In this document: piece by piece, positions 11,925 through 25,410 of the stretch
Position numbering within the stretch: the stretch's first letter is position 1
How the letters are laid out: each line of letters opens with the position of its first letter
Origin: Dysidea avara
Taxonomy: Eukaryota; Porifera; Demospongiae; Dictyoceratida; Dysideidae
Direction of reading: 5' to 3'
Assembly (NCBI RefSeq): GCF_963678975.1
Contig: NC_089276.1
Coordinates: 25,217,059-25,281,058, forward strand
Length of the DNA stretch: 64,000 bases
Notes under the pieces: model-generated
The model's input: only the letters and a program-made list of their open reading frames with translations
The model's database searches: none
What the model was told of the DNA's origin: nothing
Translations under genes and position numbers: made by a program

Positions 11925-14271
11925 ACCTAACCTAATTTCAAGGACTTAGATGATTTTAAAGTAGTGCCACATAATGCTTTCCACAGCCAGGTCATTACAG
12001 AGGTCTTCTGTGACAAAAGGAGAGTCATATTGAAAATAGCCATTGGGATTGCGAACCTAATAAAATTTACTGATTTTAGCAGAATTTCACATATCTACCG
12101 ACATGGTAAGGTCAAAAATGCACAAGAAACCCTCTAAAAGTTGGCTTAGGAAACATGGTCACAACTAAGCTACTCATGTGGCACTATTCTCGAAGCGGCT
12201 CTCCTTAACTTTTGTCCTTAAACTGAATGGTCCACTCTAGGGCAACAACTCTTCTTACCATTCCCTCGAATTACTGAAGTATTATTCATGTACACAATGT
12301 TCCAGACCATTTTTTGTGTTTAGACTAAATAGTTTAAGGTGAATTCCCATAGTCTTGGAACCGAGTGATTCCCACAATACATTACTCATTAGTCAAAATG
12401 ACGAACCGGGGTCAGAAACTGTGCTGGGCCCACGTATCGGTGCAGCTACAGCCATGAAAATATGGTGGAGTATTCCTTAGTATGTGAGTAATTAACAGAC
12501 CGTTTTTTGTGAGTACCACTACGTAATGTTGTGGGCACTTCAAAAATGTACCAAAATCACTATGTTTTTACACCATGTTAAGCATTGTAATGATTTTGGG
12601 GGCACGTCCCTTCCAATATTAATGTATTGATTATTAACCAAATAAATTCAATATGTGACTCAAATTGTTCTTGGTGTATAGTTAGCTACATAGAGCCATG
12701 ACCTTATGCAGCATGAAAATTTTGTGTACTGAGCCTAGCTATATGTTCACTTTAATTTGTTTAGCTACATACACTAAATTTTGTGAAACAATTAAATGTA
12801 CCTATTTATTATTCAACTGCTTTAGTTTTACCATGCATGGTATATTTTGGCTGCTTTCTACATACGTGTCCTAGCTTGTACACTACTTTGTACTGCAGCT
12901 GGTGACATGTTTACTTTTTGTTATAAGAAATACAGAAAATTATCAGTACGCAGGTTGTAATTAGGACAAAAATAAAGGAAGCAAAGGTCTTCTACCACTG
13001 AGATCTGGATAGCTTATAATCTTTTATTATGTAATAAGTGCTATCCTGGAGAAAAGGGTCTGGGGTATGACACTATGAGGTACTACAAACTATAATACAT
13101 GTTTAGCAGGCAGGAAAAGTTTTGCATGAGAAAAACATGTTTCATGCATGCAGCCAGTAGCAGTATGAGGTCTACAAAAACTAAATGCATTTTTTATCTT
13201 GTCGTCTACTGCCACAATAAAGAATGCTATGCACCAACTTATAAAAAATTCATGGTGTGGGACATGGTAAGCTACATTGCTATAGCTGCTCCATATTTAG
13301 TATGGCTATTAATTAACACTATTATGCTTCAATTCACATTTGCTTAGATACACATTATCTATAGTTTGATATGCTTCATTACAGAGAACGTTAACATGAA
13401 AGAATACTATATAGCACAATTTAACTCCCACATTTTCATTATGTCGTTAATGACAAGTGCAAAAACAACTTAAATGATGTCACTATTGCATGTTTAATGT
13501 CATTGAACAAGGCAGTGATGGTCACTAACTATTAACATATTAACAAAGTTAAAACTTTCTATATTGCAACCATGCTAGACCTGAGAATATAAAGTTTTGT
13601 GCTGCTGTGGCAAAATCAAACGCATGTACTCTTTGTATTAATAATATAAGAAGTTTATAAAACAAAATCATCCTGCCTAAGAGTAATACTAAACACTGAC
13701 TTTAAAAAAATGAAACGCTTGAAGTGTGCCGGTCTGACACACCAGAAATGTTACAATGTACACACCATTTGCACATGGTGTGTATATTGCGACATTTTTG
13801 GTGTGTCAGACACACTTTGTTTTATAGTGAACAGGTGCAAGTAAATATTCATCTCAATGTGACCATATATGTGCATTTCCTTTTAGATTACAAGAGTTAT
13901 TATGTTATCCCTTGACTGCATTGTGCATACTATATGACTATAGCTTCTACAGAATGTGGAAACTATAACAAAGTTAATAATCATCTCTACTGTAGTTGCA
14001 TGTTGTGTCATTGCTGGTTATTTTGTATCAGAGCTCATGTATTTAAACATGCATGCAGACTTAATTAACTCCATTAAATTGTCACCCAACTTGTTTCAGA
14101 TAAAATTGAAAAAGCTATGACTACACAGGTGTCACTATAGAACTAAGCATGAACAAAATAATGTAACAATGTCAAAAGTCCACATAGATTTACATTCCTA
14201 ACGGTTAATGATAGCTAACAGTTTGAGTATATGCATATAAGTATTTAGATGCTATGGTGTATCTTTTGTAG
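11925..14271. other. Intergenic, upstream of Roc-COR gene 1
   Basis: No gene recognised. It holds a 96-bp foldback at 13722-13817 (AAGTGTGCCGGTCTGACACA... against ...TGTGTCAGACACACTT). The promoter and any 5' UTR exon of the following gene should lie here, because that gene's ATG sits directly after a splice acceptor. Confidence 0.5.
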
Positions 14272-17200
14272 ATGCTTCGATTTATTAAGAAAAGGGCAGC
14301 AGTCAGTAGATCAGCTGATAAGAGTCAGTGTGAGGTTGATCATAGACAACAGTCAAAGGGACTGAAGAATAACCACCATCTTTATCGAAAACCAGAACAA
14401 TTTTCTCCATGTCCAATTTCCAATGGTAAATCTTTCAGCTGTGAAGACCTACTCCTAGTAGGTTCATTTTCACAGACCAAAAGACAACAACACAGTACAT
14501 CTGTACACACAAGCCCTAGTATATCAGATGATCAAAGTTCTCAATCTTTGTCATTATCTATAGAAGCAAATGACAATGACAATGATAACAATAACATATA
14601 TGCAACACTTGGTAGCATTCAGCATAACAGTGATCCAGTGGTACACAATCACATTAGGAAACCTACTCTGCATGCTAAGGTAGACTTTATTTTGATATAT
14701 GCGTCTTTTATATATTTTTGCTGTTATAGATTTCCAGAAAATGCAGTGATAATTTTTGTTATCAAAATGCTCTTGGATGGCGTCTCTCTGGGGAAGTTGG
14801 CTCTTTGCCTGTTCTTGATGACTTTGAATATCAGAAAGTAGACGAAGCATATGAAGAAGCTCTGAAATATGGTGCTGTGGATGTCACCTATGTCCGACTG
14901 ATGTTAATTGGTCTACCAGAAGCTGGAAAAACAACTACACGATTCTCATTGATGGGTGAAAAGGCGCCAAACAATCTCTCAAGAACAAAATTGGTGGAGC
15001 CATGTCAGAAACCAATCCGGAGACAGCTGGCTGTGACTGGTAAACATGGGTGGAGTTACATCAATCATGAGCAAGAAGATGAAGATTTGGCAGTTCTTTT
15101 AAATCGTCTCATGAACTGTGGTGAGAATGAAACTGGTAAATTCTCAATGGAAAAGAGCTGCTCTGATTCAGTATCAACCTCTAGTTATAACTTTGATCCC
15201 AATTTATCTCTTCCAGCCACACTACCCAACAGAAGTGCTTCCATGTCTCCAACAAATTCTCTACCGCTTCCTCCAAAACAACATAGTGGTAGTATGCCTC
15301 ATGGTAGAGCTAACAAGTCTGTTAATTTCATAAGACAGCCTGCTCAGTCAAAAAGCATAGAAGAAATCTATGAGGACCCTGCTGACATAATATCAGGTAG
15401 TATCAAAACGAGCGTGTCATCATACCAGTCCAGCATACAAAGTGATAGTAGCACATTTGAAAATTCATTTGTTCAATCCATCCATGCAAAAAATTTAACA
15501 ATCTCAACAACTAAAAGTAGCAGTGGTAATGCTCACTTAAATACGCCAGTCACTGTTTCATTAAGAACTCGCTTGCAATCCCTACCACTTAGTAAAAATG
15601 GGTACCCAAAACCATCAGATTCTTTGTCACACAGAAAGCCCAAAATATCGGACACCAATTGGAACCAAGACCAGTTTTTGCAACAGGGATCAAAATTTAG
15701 ACAAAAGATAAAGGAAAGCGTATTCAACAAGCTCAAAGAACATGGTGAAAATGAGTGTGCTCCTGGCTTTGACAATGAAGTCTTGATAAATATTTGGGAC
15801 TGTGGTGGCCAGTTTGTGTTCAGGGAAATTTTACCAGCATTCCTTGCACAGAAGGTTGCATATCTGCTTATTTATGATGCCAGTAAAAACCTTGAAGAAG
15901 TATATGAAGAAAATGGAAACTACCATGGCTGTTATGCAGAGGGAAACACGTTTCATCACATGCAGAAATGGATGGCCGCTATTCATGCTCATTCCACACT
16001 CCTCCTACCTTCAGCTTCACTTTATCCTCGTATGCTTGTCATTGGTACCCATGGGGATGCTCTCAAGACTGGAGAAGGCTCCTATGAGCTAGCAAAAGAA
16101 AAGATTGTTTCAAAAATTAAGTCTCACTTCAAAGGGAAAAGGTTTGCTGATCTTGTGCTTGCACATTTCATTGTAGACAACACTACGGGAGGTAAAGGCA
16201 GTAATGAAGATCCTTCTTTTGAGATGATACGGTGCCAAGTTGAGGAGTATGCAAAGCAGTCTCTTACCATTAGCACTCCCATAAGCTGGGTTCTTTTTCG
16301 ACGAGTGTTTCAAGCTACGATCACAGAAGCTGGTATTTCAATTGTTAGCATGTCAGTTGCCAAAGAGATAGCTGCTGAGTGCAAAATCGATGAGGACACC
16401 CTCTCCCAGGTTTTGGTGTTTTATCATCAAGTTGGCTTGTTGCTACACTATGCATCTGTGCCTATTCTAGATGAAGTGGTTATTGCAGATCCTCAGTGGT
16501 TGGTAAATTCCTTGTCACTATTGTTCACACTTCGCTCTTCTGAACACGAAGAGTTAGCATCATTGTGGGCCCTATTGCACGAGAAAGGTGTCTTAGAAAA
16601 AGCATTGTACGAAAGCATCTGGAGTGACTGTGGAATAGATCCCCAGGGTCTACTGAATCTATTAGAGTATTTTCTGCTTGCTGCACCCATTAAACCTGCA
16701 GTAAAACAACAGTTTTCTGATTGCGCATACTTTGTTCCATCATTGTTAAGTTCCTGGGCATCTGAAGAAGAGGGTTCAAATCTTGAAGAAGCTGTACAGA
16801 CTGCAGCACCTCTATTCTTAGTATTCAACTCCGAGTATGTTCCTCCAGGATTCTTCATTCGTCTTGCTGCATCATTTTCTAGTGTTGATGGTGTTGAAAT
16901 CATCTTTGACAGTGGTGTCTATCGAAACCGAATCACCTTTTCAATTGGAGAAGCTGACGAACTTACAATGGTTGAAAATCTTGAATCAATCAAGATTACT
17001 CTTGCGCGGTATTTTAGTTACACTGATGCATCTTCACCATTTTCACAAGCTTGTCTCAAAGCAAAACACAGCTTGTTAGCTTGTTGTTTGACAATCACCC
17101 AACAATGGATGCCTGCTGTTAAGGCTACCACAGCATTCCAGTGTACAAAAGTTCAATGCAGTGATAAGCCACTACATTTCATTCACTTTGACAACACCGT

Positions 17201-18652
17201 AAGGTCATGCCTGCGATGCTCATATTCAAAAGTCCGAGAGGAACCTTCAAAAGTTCAAAAACTTTGGCTCCAACCAACAAATACAGTAAGTAGTACAAGT
17301 GTATGCATATGCACAGTGGCAGATCTAGATGGGTTTCTGTGGTTTTGGTCAACCCCCCTATATCAGTAGCCTTCTAGCTAGTTCAGTAGTTTTGTTGTCG
17401 CTGTGTTGACAATCAGGGTTGGGGTAATTCTATATAAAGTAACTAGTACTAAATTAGTTACATCCCTAGTAACTTGTAACTAGCTACAAAATTTATCAGT
17501 AGTTACATAGTTGCTACACACTCTGCAATTTGCGCCATACATGCTATAAGCACATTCTGTGTAGTGTGCTCCATGATTCAGGCTTGTGACAGACAGAGTT
17601 TTTGCTGAAACTGAGCTAAAATAGTCACTGCTTGCAATTGTATATAAATGATTGAGATACTCTAATAGAGCAGTCAGGTAATAATAATAAAACAATCATA
17701 ATTTTTTAAAAGCAGATAAATCCATGAGCTTCTAAAATTTTTCTAGGAGCATGCCCCCAGACTCCTCATTTTTTTTATTGCAAAGCTATTGTAGCATAAA
17801 ATTTTAGAACCTCCTTCATAAATCCTACATCTGCCACTATATACAATGCATTTATGTAGAACTAATCATGAAAAAAATATTGTGATTTGATATAATAGGG
17901 AATTGATTTGAAGGACGAAGTGCAAATGATGAAACTATTCTCCAAACTTGCAATGAAACTTAATGCCAATAAGCTAGAACTGCTAGCTTGTCACTTGGGA
18001 ATCAACTCGTATGATGCCATCAAAGTTGACAACCCTAAACACCATGAAAGATCAATGGCAGTGTTGAATGAATGGTATGATATAGGGAAAGGAAGTCTAA
18101 ATGATTTGTCACATGCATTAAAAGAAACAGGACATTTTCAAGCAGCCAAACTGTAAGTATTAGTAACTATACGGTTGTTATAATATAGTAAGCAAGATGA
18201 CTTTTTATACAGAGTGCCTACAAAACAAGAGCATAGTAATTGTCACTCCATGAGCTTGCATTCTATTCCATGTTGCCATCAGTCAACATTAGGACCACTG
18301 TCAACATACTTTCATTATCGGCAACCATCTTTTCGTAAGGTGTGTAACAAGCTATATGTATCACATGTTGTAATGTGTGCTTGTATAGCCGAAGGTTTCT
18401 TCAACAAAAGAACTGACATTGCAAAGAATAGTACAAATATCATCACATATTAAAGATGAAAGCAAAGCGATTGTTTTAGCAGTTTTGCTGGGTTATTCGG
18501 AACAAGAATATTTTGATATGCAGTGTGATTATCACACAACACGTCTACTAGCTCTCCACATGATCACAAAGTGGTGGAAAAAATCTGATGGCTCTTTTAA
18601 TGAACTAGCAGAGGTTTTGAAAGCTGCAGGATTAGCTGACTCCCTCCAATAG
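14272..18652 (+). CDS. Roc-COR GTPase with two C-terminal death domains, paralogue 1
   Basis: Five exons join in phase: 14272-14679, 14730-17285, 17899-18152, 18213-18339 and 18389-18652, giving 1202 residues. Residues 197-204 are the P-loop GLPEAGKT. The G3 motif WDCGGQ is at about 492 and the G4-like THGD at about 576, the form usual in Roc domains of ROCO proteins. About 210 Ser/Pro-rich residues (with LPLPPK) interrupt the Roc fold between the switch I region and G3. A COR region follows (about 650-900, with FYHQVGLLLHYA and DPQWLVNSL). A Cys-rich stretch comes next, then death domain 1 (about 990-1073) and death domain 2 (about 1117-1202). There are no LRR, ankyrin or kinase domains, unlike LRRK, MFHAS1 or DAPK1. 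The N-terminus carries SFSCEDLLLVGSFSQ, shared with paralogue 2. The expected role is a GTP-switched scaffold that nucleates death-domain complexes. Function is inferred; domain calls are firm. Confidence 0.9.
17315..17838. repeat. TIR-flanked insertion in intron 2 of Roc-COR gene 1
   Basis: AGTGGCAGATCTAGAT (17315-17330) is matched by inverted ATCCTACATCTGCCACT (17822-17838). Inside, 17409-17500 (CAGGGTTGGGGTAATT, AGTAACTAGTAC, GTTACAT) resembles the ends of GTAACTAGTTAC-type hAT elements. A similar word set occurs at 63160-63256. Confidence 0.5.
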
Positions 18653-20879
18653 TTTCCCTGCACTGCATTCAGTTTGTACCATTATGTAACTCTACAGTCA
18701 CTTACACATATCTCTAATATGTATTTATGTGTGCCTAGTATACATAGTAATCATTTACAAAACTACCAGCCTGGTGGACATTTGGTCTGAGCACACAAGA
18801 CTACAAATAGCTATATATTTGTGAAAGAGAATCACATTAGAGGAAGTGTTTATTTTATGAAGAAACATGCATTAAAGATTATACCCATGCGGCCATGCAG
18901 TGGTATATTATGTGGCATGGAGAATCCGTACTAAAGGAGTACAATGATTTACAGTTTATCATCACCACCCATATGGTAATACCACTGTGACTTTCATGAA
19001 TCATATGTAACATGGGATTCAATTAGACAACAGTTCATCTAGGTCACCAGTTACAGTTCAATAATATAAAATTTTTAGGGTGTCTGGGGATGCAATTCTC
19101 GTCATAACATAATATTTATGCCTTGCCAGCTAGGTATATATCCTGCTACCTGTTATCAGCTGTCTATGACCTTGTATTGTAAATTTTCTAGAATGCATTG
19201 TCAAACTATAATTATGACAAATAGTATACTACTACACAAATACTATGTCTAGCATAAAGTATGTTTTCTTGAGCCATGTAGTATTGTATTGTATGGACAT
19301 GTGGATATAGATCTGCTACATGCATGCCAATACATTACATCATCGTAATTGGTAGACTGAAGCTCCCACTTAGGATTCTTAATATACGAGCACTTAGTTT
19401 TGAATATCAAGATGCTCTAATACAGCAGTCATATGGCTAGTATAATATATTTTAAAATAACTTACAGCTACATAATATAGATTATTATTAAACGTTTAAT
19501 TAGTAATTCACTTGACCAGCCAGTATCTCACAGAGAGTCTGGTTTCATGTAGAAGATGATGAGTGGTAACTACCTATAGGCGGGACTATAGAGCAAATTC
19601 TAGATCTATTCTTGTATTGAGAGTGAATGATTATGCACGTTCAACCTATGCAACATGACAAGTTTCAAACTTTATTATGAGACATTACTTTCCTCATTAT
19701 GATTTTGAATTGTAAACTGTGAACCAACTTTCCCTGACCTAATTACTACATATGCATGTATAAGAACCTCTAGAAATGATGAACAATTTAGAGTGAGTAG
19801 AAAGACTTATGGAATAATCATTCATGTGATTATTTTTGTTTGAACCTCTTGCAATTCCATTGCTAAACAGACAAATATATAATAGATGAATTTCATAATA
19901 AGGCATGAATTAAGTATAGCTATATGTAGGTTTGAATGAGCTAATTAAGCAACCTCTCCAATTTTAAGGATAGCGTACTGATGTAGGTCATGAAATATGA
20001 CATTTTCCCTCTGAAAGGGCAACAATTGCCCCTTCTGGACAATCGCATACAGAAATGTCATATCTCATGATCTACATATGCTATCTGTGAAGAGGTTGCT
20101 TTTGACTCACACCTATACAAATGATGTAAAATTGAGATGATTTTTTTTTGAATTTATGTGGTTTTTCTCATACATTATAATTTAAACATTATATCTATGT
20201 GATTGCTACAGGGGTGACAGTTATTATTATAACTAAACTATAGTTGCAAATAACATGATTGGCACCATGCAGAATCACACTTAACGACATGTTACTGTCT
20301 TATCAGGATTACACTAAGAAATGGTTTCAGCAAACTGAGAACTCACCACCTTCACATTGCATAACTTAATTGTGTCATTATGGAGATAGAGATCAACATA
20401 AAATGTATATTAAATGAATGACAGTATATAGTGAGAGTTATATTACTTGCTAATGTCAGATGAATACACCTTCAGAAGTAATAGTATGAATGTAGTTGTG
20501 AGGAAGCCAGTTGCACAAAACATCATAAATTCGTATCAATTATAGGGAGATTAATTATATTTAATTTTGTTATAATCATAATTTTGAATGCTCGATGTTG
20601 GCTCAAGGCCACACAAACCACTTCTTATTCCCTCTTGCATCACTTCAGTTTCACTGCTTTAATTCTACTATTAACCATGTGAGCATAAAATGTGCAAGTT
20701 TGATGCTGAAAAGATTGACCATTGTATTTTGTAGCACAGCAAACGTATAGGCTCTAGCTAATCTCTAGGGAGCAGGTTGCCAGAATATGCATGTCGAAGC
20801 ATTTTCTTCAATAACAAATTTAAAAATGGCCTTCTCCCACAAGCAAAACTTTGTGGATGTATGAGAAGCAAGTCATAAG
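18653..20879. other. Intergenic between the two Roc-COR genes, left part
   Basis: No gene seen. One member of the dispersed 'CTCTAATAGAGCAGTCA' motif lies near 19412. An inverted pair 'ATGACATTTTCCCTCTGAAAGG' / 'AGAAATGTCATATCTCATGA' spans 19988-20085. Confidence 0.4.
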
Positions 20880-21490
20880 CAGATCTGAGGGGGAGCCAAG
20901 GGGTGCTGTGTGCCCCCCCTTCTCTTGCCCCCCTTGGACTCACAGTACTATATCGATACCAGAAACTGGAATTATGCATTCACACTGTATTCAGAAGTAT
21001 AGAAAGGCAATGGGCAAATAGAAGACAACAGTACTTTACAGTTATTATACTGTACATTGTAAAGAAAGTGAGACAAATAAGTTTGAATTTTTGTGCCAAG
21101 ATCAAGATACTTTAAAAGAGCAGTCACTACTCTAACAGAACAGTCACTATAGCTACATCTTATTTTGATTTAGCACGCTTTACCATCAAACAGGTTTTAT
21201 CTCAGATAGGCTAACTAATCTTTATATGAATTGCAAGCATACACTCCATTAGCTAAATGCTGTCAAAACTGCTCCCAAATTCAAACCTAGGAGGTCTATT
21301 TTTTAAATCTTAAAACTATATGTCTATCATTCGTCCAGCTATACTGAATAAAGTTATGCAACTGAATATAACTTGTGTACTAGAATTCCTCTTCATAGAG
21401 TAAACACTGCTGTACACTAAAACGTCTTGCCCCTCCTCCCCCCCCCCCTCCTTGGCCCCCGCTGACAATGCCACCTAGATCTGCCTATGA
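20880..21490. repeat. G/C-tract element with inverted ends
   Basis: GCAGATCTGAGGGGGAGCCA at 20880 faces inverted TGGCCCCCGCTGACAATGCC and TAGATCTGCC near 21453-21486. C-runs occur at both ends. The interior is AT-rich without coding. It may be related to the GGCAGATCTAG-ended insertion at 17315. Confidence 0.45.
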
Positions 21491-21599
21491 AGCAAGTAAT
21501 CACGTTTGCCTGCTGCTAGCTGTGTAGGGAGCTAGGATATATATAGCAGATGATTTGGCTACTAGTAGCCATGGTATCGCATTATCAAACAGTATGATA

Positions 21600-22260
21600 G
21601 TACTGTATAGTAGGGACCATAAAGGAGTAGGCGTGGCCCACAAAATAACATCACTCAAAAACCAGCCTGCTCACTAATTTTCCCAGATGACGGTGAGGCA
21701 GTATTGGTTAGGTAAAACCAAGCTTTCAGATCGACCTGAAATGCTTTCAACAAGTTGCTATGGAATTTATTAAAAAATATTATTTAATGGAATTTTCTAC
21801 TGACTGACTGACTGATGCCTTCAGACAAGCGTAACTCGATAATGGCTAGGCTACGGGCTTGATATTTTACTGCTTGACATCGCTTCGGCCAGAGAGGTGC
21901 CTTTTGGCATATCACAGTACATACAATGCATTCTTCATGGACTTACCAGTGTCCTCCTTTGTGTCCCATTCATCTTTGCTGACAGCATAAAGTGTTGATT
22001 TGGTGGTAGCACATGATGGCTTCCCTTCATAATGGAAATCGTCCGTGTTTTTCATAGTGGCTATTTTGATTGCAGAGGTGCTTTTTACTTGATCCATAAT
22101 GCTGTATAACATAGCTGACAACAAAGCGTAATGGATAGTTCACTTTTCAGATGATAATTGATATAGCTGGGGCACGCAGCGTCATTTCAGATGTGGTATA
22201 CATGGGTTCACCAGTCATAATAATTATTTACAAAAAAGTTAACAAACAAGTACACAGAAA
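21600..22260 (+). repeat. Family A interspersed repeat, copy 4
   Basis: Begins 'TAGGGACCATAAAGGAGTAGG' and carries 'GACTGACTGATGCCTTCAGA' and the other landmarks. On the minus strand, 22124-21912 is the best-preserved version of the fossil frame, with GKPSCATTKS and DEWDTKEDTGK. Confidence 0.78.
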
Positions 22261-22275
22261 AAATTGCAACTAGCC

Positions 22276-22507
22276 ATAGAGTAGGGACCATAGCGCATTG
22301 ATAAGAAAGTACTAAAACAAGCCATAGTGCACAATATTAAATCACAATAAAACAATAACAAATGTTATATCCCTACCTATAGTGTGCGTTTTTATTATGG
22401 CATCTTGAGCACAGTAGGGATATAACACTTCTTATTGTTTAACTGTGATTTAGTATCGTGCACTTCTGTTTCAATAGTTTTTATTGATGTGCTATGGTCC
22501 CTACTCT
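22276..22507. mobile_element. MITE-like foldback element
   Basis: TAGAGTAGGGACCATAGCGC at the left end is inverted at the right end (GCTATGGTCCCTACTCTA, ending 22507). A second, inner inverted pair, 'GTTATATCCCTAC' / 'GTAGGGATATAAC', flanks 22373-22430. No coding. Confidence 0.7.
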
Positions 22508-23089
22508 AGTTGAAAACTCCAAATTTTTGCGTGTACTTGTATAGAGGCATTTACTTCAGTGGCTTCAAAGTCATGAATGATGGACAAGCTTACAAATAAT
22601 TGGAGCTGTGCTGTACAAAACAACTCTATCATTATGGAAGCCATATTGTAACCCTACTAAAAACTGTCTAGTCGTATAATCATTTTCTACACAAGTGACC
22701 AGCAGTTTACATTTGGCAAGGCAGCAGCTACACTGATTTTTTAATCTTTGAAGCACACATTCGAGTATTGATAGATAGCTACATATATATGGGCCTCTAA
22801 GCAACAATTGTATGGATCTAGAGTAATCAGAATCCTTGACCTGGTTACCTGTGTAAACATCCTGAGAGACATATATCAATAAATCATCCTATATAGTTAC
22901 AATACACATGCATGTGCAATCCAACATGCATACATAGAATATTTAGACTATCATCAAACTTCTCTGTTAAGTATACCCTACTGAAAAGTATTTCACTTTG
23001 TTTTAGCTGTACTGGGAACTTCAGTACCATATTTTGAAAATTGTGCTACAGCTATATGCATGCATGGTGACATCGCTATCAACAAGTAT

Positions 23090-23340
23090 TAAGAACGGGC
23101 ACACTTTCTTCTCACCAGTTTGGCAGTATTGGTTGGGCATAATCAAGCCCAAAACATTCCTTCAGAGTGACCCCAAACCCTCCCAACAAGTTTCTATTAA
23201 ATTTTATTAAGTAAGTTAGCATGACAGCCTGACTGACTAATGCCTTAAGCCAAGCATAACTTGACTATATGCTTAAGCTATGGGTTTGAATTCTTCACTG
23301 TTTGATGTCGCTTTGGCCCACTACAGCAGGTACAGTAAAT
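23090..23340 (+). repeat. Family A interspersed repeat, copy 5 (fragment)
   Basis: Contains 'GGCAGTATTGGTTGGGCATAA', 'CCTGACTGACTAATGCCTTAAG' and 'CAAGCATAACTTGA'. The 3' part is missing. It is followed at once by a SINE 3' end. Confidence 0.65.
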
Positions 23341-23344
23341 GAAT

Positions 23345-23465
23345 TATTTTATTCATTAAGACTTTACAGCACAAGTGCTGAAGGTCTGTAGGACACCTGG
23401 TCCTACAGCCTGTTTAAAGTTGTTACATAAAGTGTGTTTGAAAAGGTGGACAAAGGAGAAAATAT
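23345..23465 (-). mobile_element. SINE 3' end, 5'-truncated copy
   Basis: Nearly identical to the right half of the SINE at 45748-46000. It has the hairpin CTGTAGGAC/GTCCTACAG (23386-23394 with 23400-23408), ACCTTCAG, and an A/T-rich tail reading AATGAATAAAATAATTCATT on the minus strand. The tRNA-derived head is absent. Confidence 0.7.
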
Positions 23466-25149
23466 CCTGGCCAATATGGTTACAAACTATTGTATTGACT
23501 TAGACATATGTGAGTGGTTGCTTACTATGTACCAATGCATAACGGTATATATATAGCCACAGGGATAAAGTATATACTGCATGCATGTTCCTGTATGTGA
23601 CCAATATACTATCACATTTATACACCTTTATATTAATATTTACATATACAAACAGTAATTGTTTTGAATTGTGCAACCTTTGTAGTCTATTAGTTTTATG
23701 ACAGATTTGGTCATATAGTCAGTTAAGATCAAGGAGGCTACTCAGTTGCAATGTAGAACGATAAAATAGAATTTCATTTTTTGGAAAAACAATTGTATGT
23801 AGTAAATAAAGGATATACATGCAATTGTGGTCCACTTCAAAACCTTTATATTCTGGGATACATGATATAAGTCCAAACACACACTTGAAATAGTTTCACA
23901 CAGGTGGTTCTGTTTTATCAAGCTTAAAGCAACATAAGTCTGCTGTATAGATAGCTTAAGTCATCAACCACATAATAACTACTTAATTGCTAAGTTTACA
24001 AAGTAAGTCACATGGTATTTCTGCCCCCCCTTATGCATGCATGCCAAGCACTCAGCTATGTATAATATGGGCTGAAAATGTTCCATTTATAGAAGTAGAT
24101 TATTTGTCTGGTGAATGGGTTCTGATTAACGTCACTTTTCTAAGAAGTACAGAACAACTATATACTTCCTTGCCAATTCTAGACTGCTGTTTTGAAAGTT
24201 CATAGTAATAATAGAGAGGTAAAATAATCTATTATTAACCCTTGATAATATGTATACTGAGGAGAGTGCTGGTCCCACTCTCATACCTTTATAAAAGGGT
24301 ATTGACTTAACAAAAAGTGTAACAGTTGTGGTTTATAACATATGTCAAACCATGGAAGTGCAAGAATTGCTGGTATACTCGCGATGCTCAGCCATATATG
24401 TGAGTGGCCTATAAATGTCTACACACAGTTTACTAAACCCACAAAGGTATGCCAGTAGTTCAATGAGAAACAATGAGAGATCAGTTGCTATCAACATTGT
24501 TAGGTGTGCGTAGAATTGTATGTTCTATCAATTACATCATTGGGCAAACTCGGAAGTGTTACATCATCACATTACGATACATCCTTCTACATACAAAATG
24601 AGAGTAGGTTTGTCTCCTCAGTTATATATATATATATATATATTATGGACTCTTGATATATAGTGTCTGTCTGCAATCTAGAGTATACTTTTCAAGGTGC
24701 CCATGAGACCTCTCTCCTACTTTCCTATTATATCAGTAGATATATACATAAGTTTTAGACAACCAAATTTTAAATTTATATCATGTCTTAAGCATATATA
24801 AATAATGTAAAGTTCAAATAGCTATTAATTAGCACATGTACAGATGATAGTACATCATTGTAGACCTATAGTCATACATGCAGTCTCTAGCGGCTGACTA
24901 AATGGGTAAATATTGTGTGGGTCTGTATGACATAGAGAATCTGTAATTACTTATGAAGGTTACATGTAATTATACTGTAGTTAAAATCTCAATTGCATGC
25001 ATACACAATGACTGGCCTTGAACCTGCAGTCATCTGATTAATGCTTGGAACACTTACAGGAGTCTACCAGGTGGTCAGGATGTTTTCTCCTTGTTAACTT
25101 CATGCATCCATAGGAACTCTAGAGAATGACTGAAGTACCCCATGTGGAA
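23466..25149. other. Intergenic, no recognised gene
   Basis: No coding feature supported. It has a short (TA)n run near 24625-24642 and AT-rich sequence. Confidence 0.4.
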
Positions 25150-25410
25150 CCAAATGGATGTTAGTTTATTTAATAAAACTTATGGACTTACCTTTGTCCT
25201 CCTTTGTGTCCCACTTCTTTTCCACTACTGCATATATATAGTGTTGATATTCTGTAGCTAACATGTCGTGGATTTATACTGGCCATCACAAGAATCGTTC
25301 ATAATTTTATATAGTGGATTGATCACATGCTTCTCATATACTGTTCTTTATTTCTAACACTATTATAATTTATACGTAAAAACAGAGCTGAAATAAAGTG
25401 ACATGATCAC
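25150..25410 (+). repeat. Family A interspersed repeat, copy 6 (fragment)
   Basis: Retains 'TTGTCCTCCTTTGTGTCCCACTTC' style sequence and the block before 'GAGCTGAAATAAAGTG'. On the minus strand it still reads KKWDTKEDKG. Confidence 0.6.

Noticed and set aside
22571-22879. 102-codon minus-strand frame, Cys-rich
   Set aside because: Cys spacing fits no known fold and it is next to MITE sequence. Likely chance.
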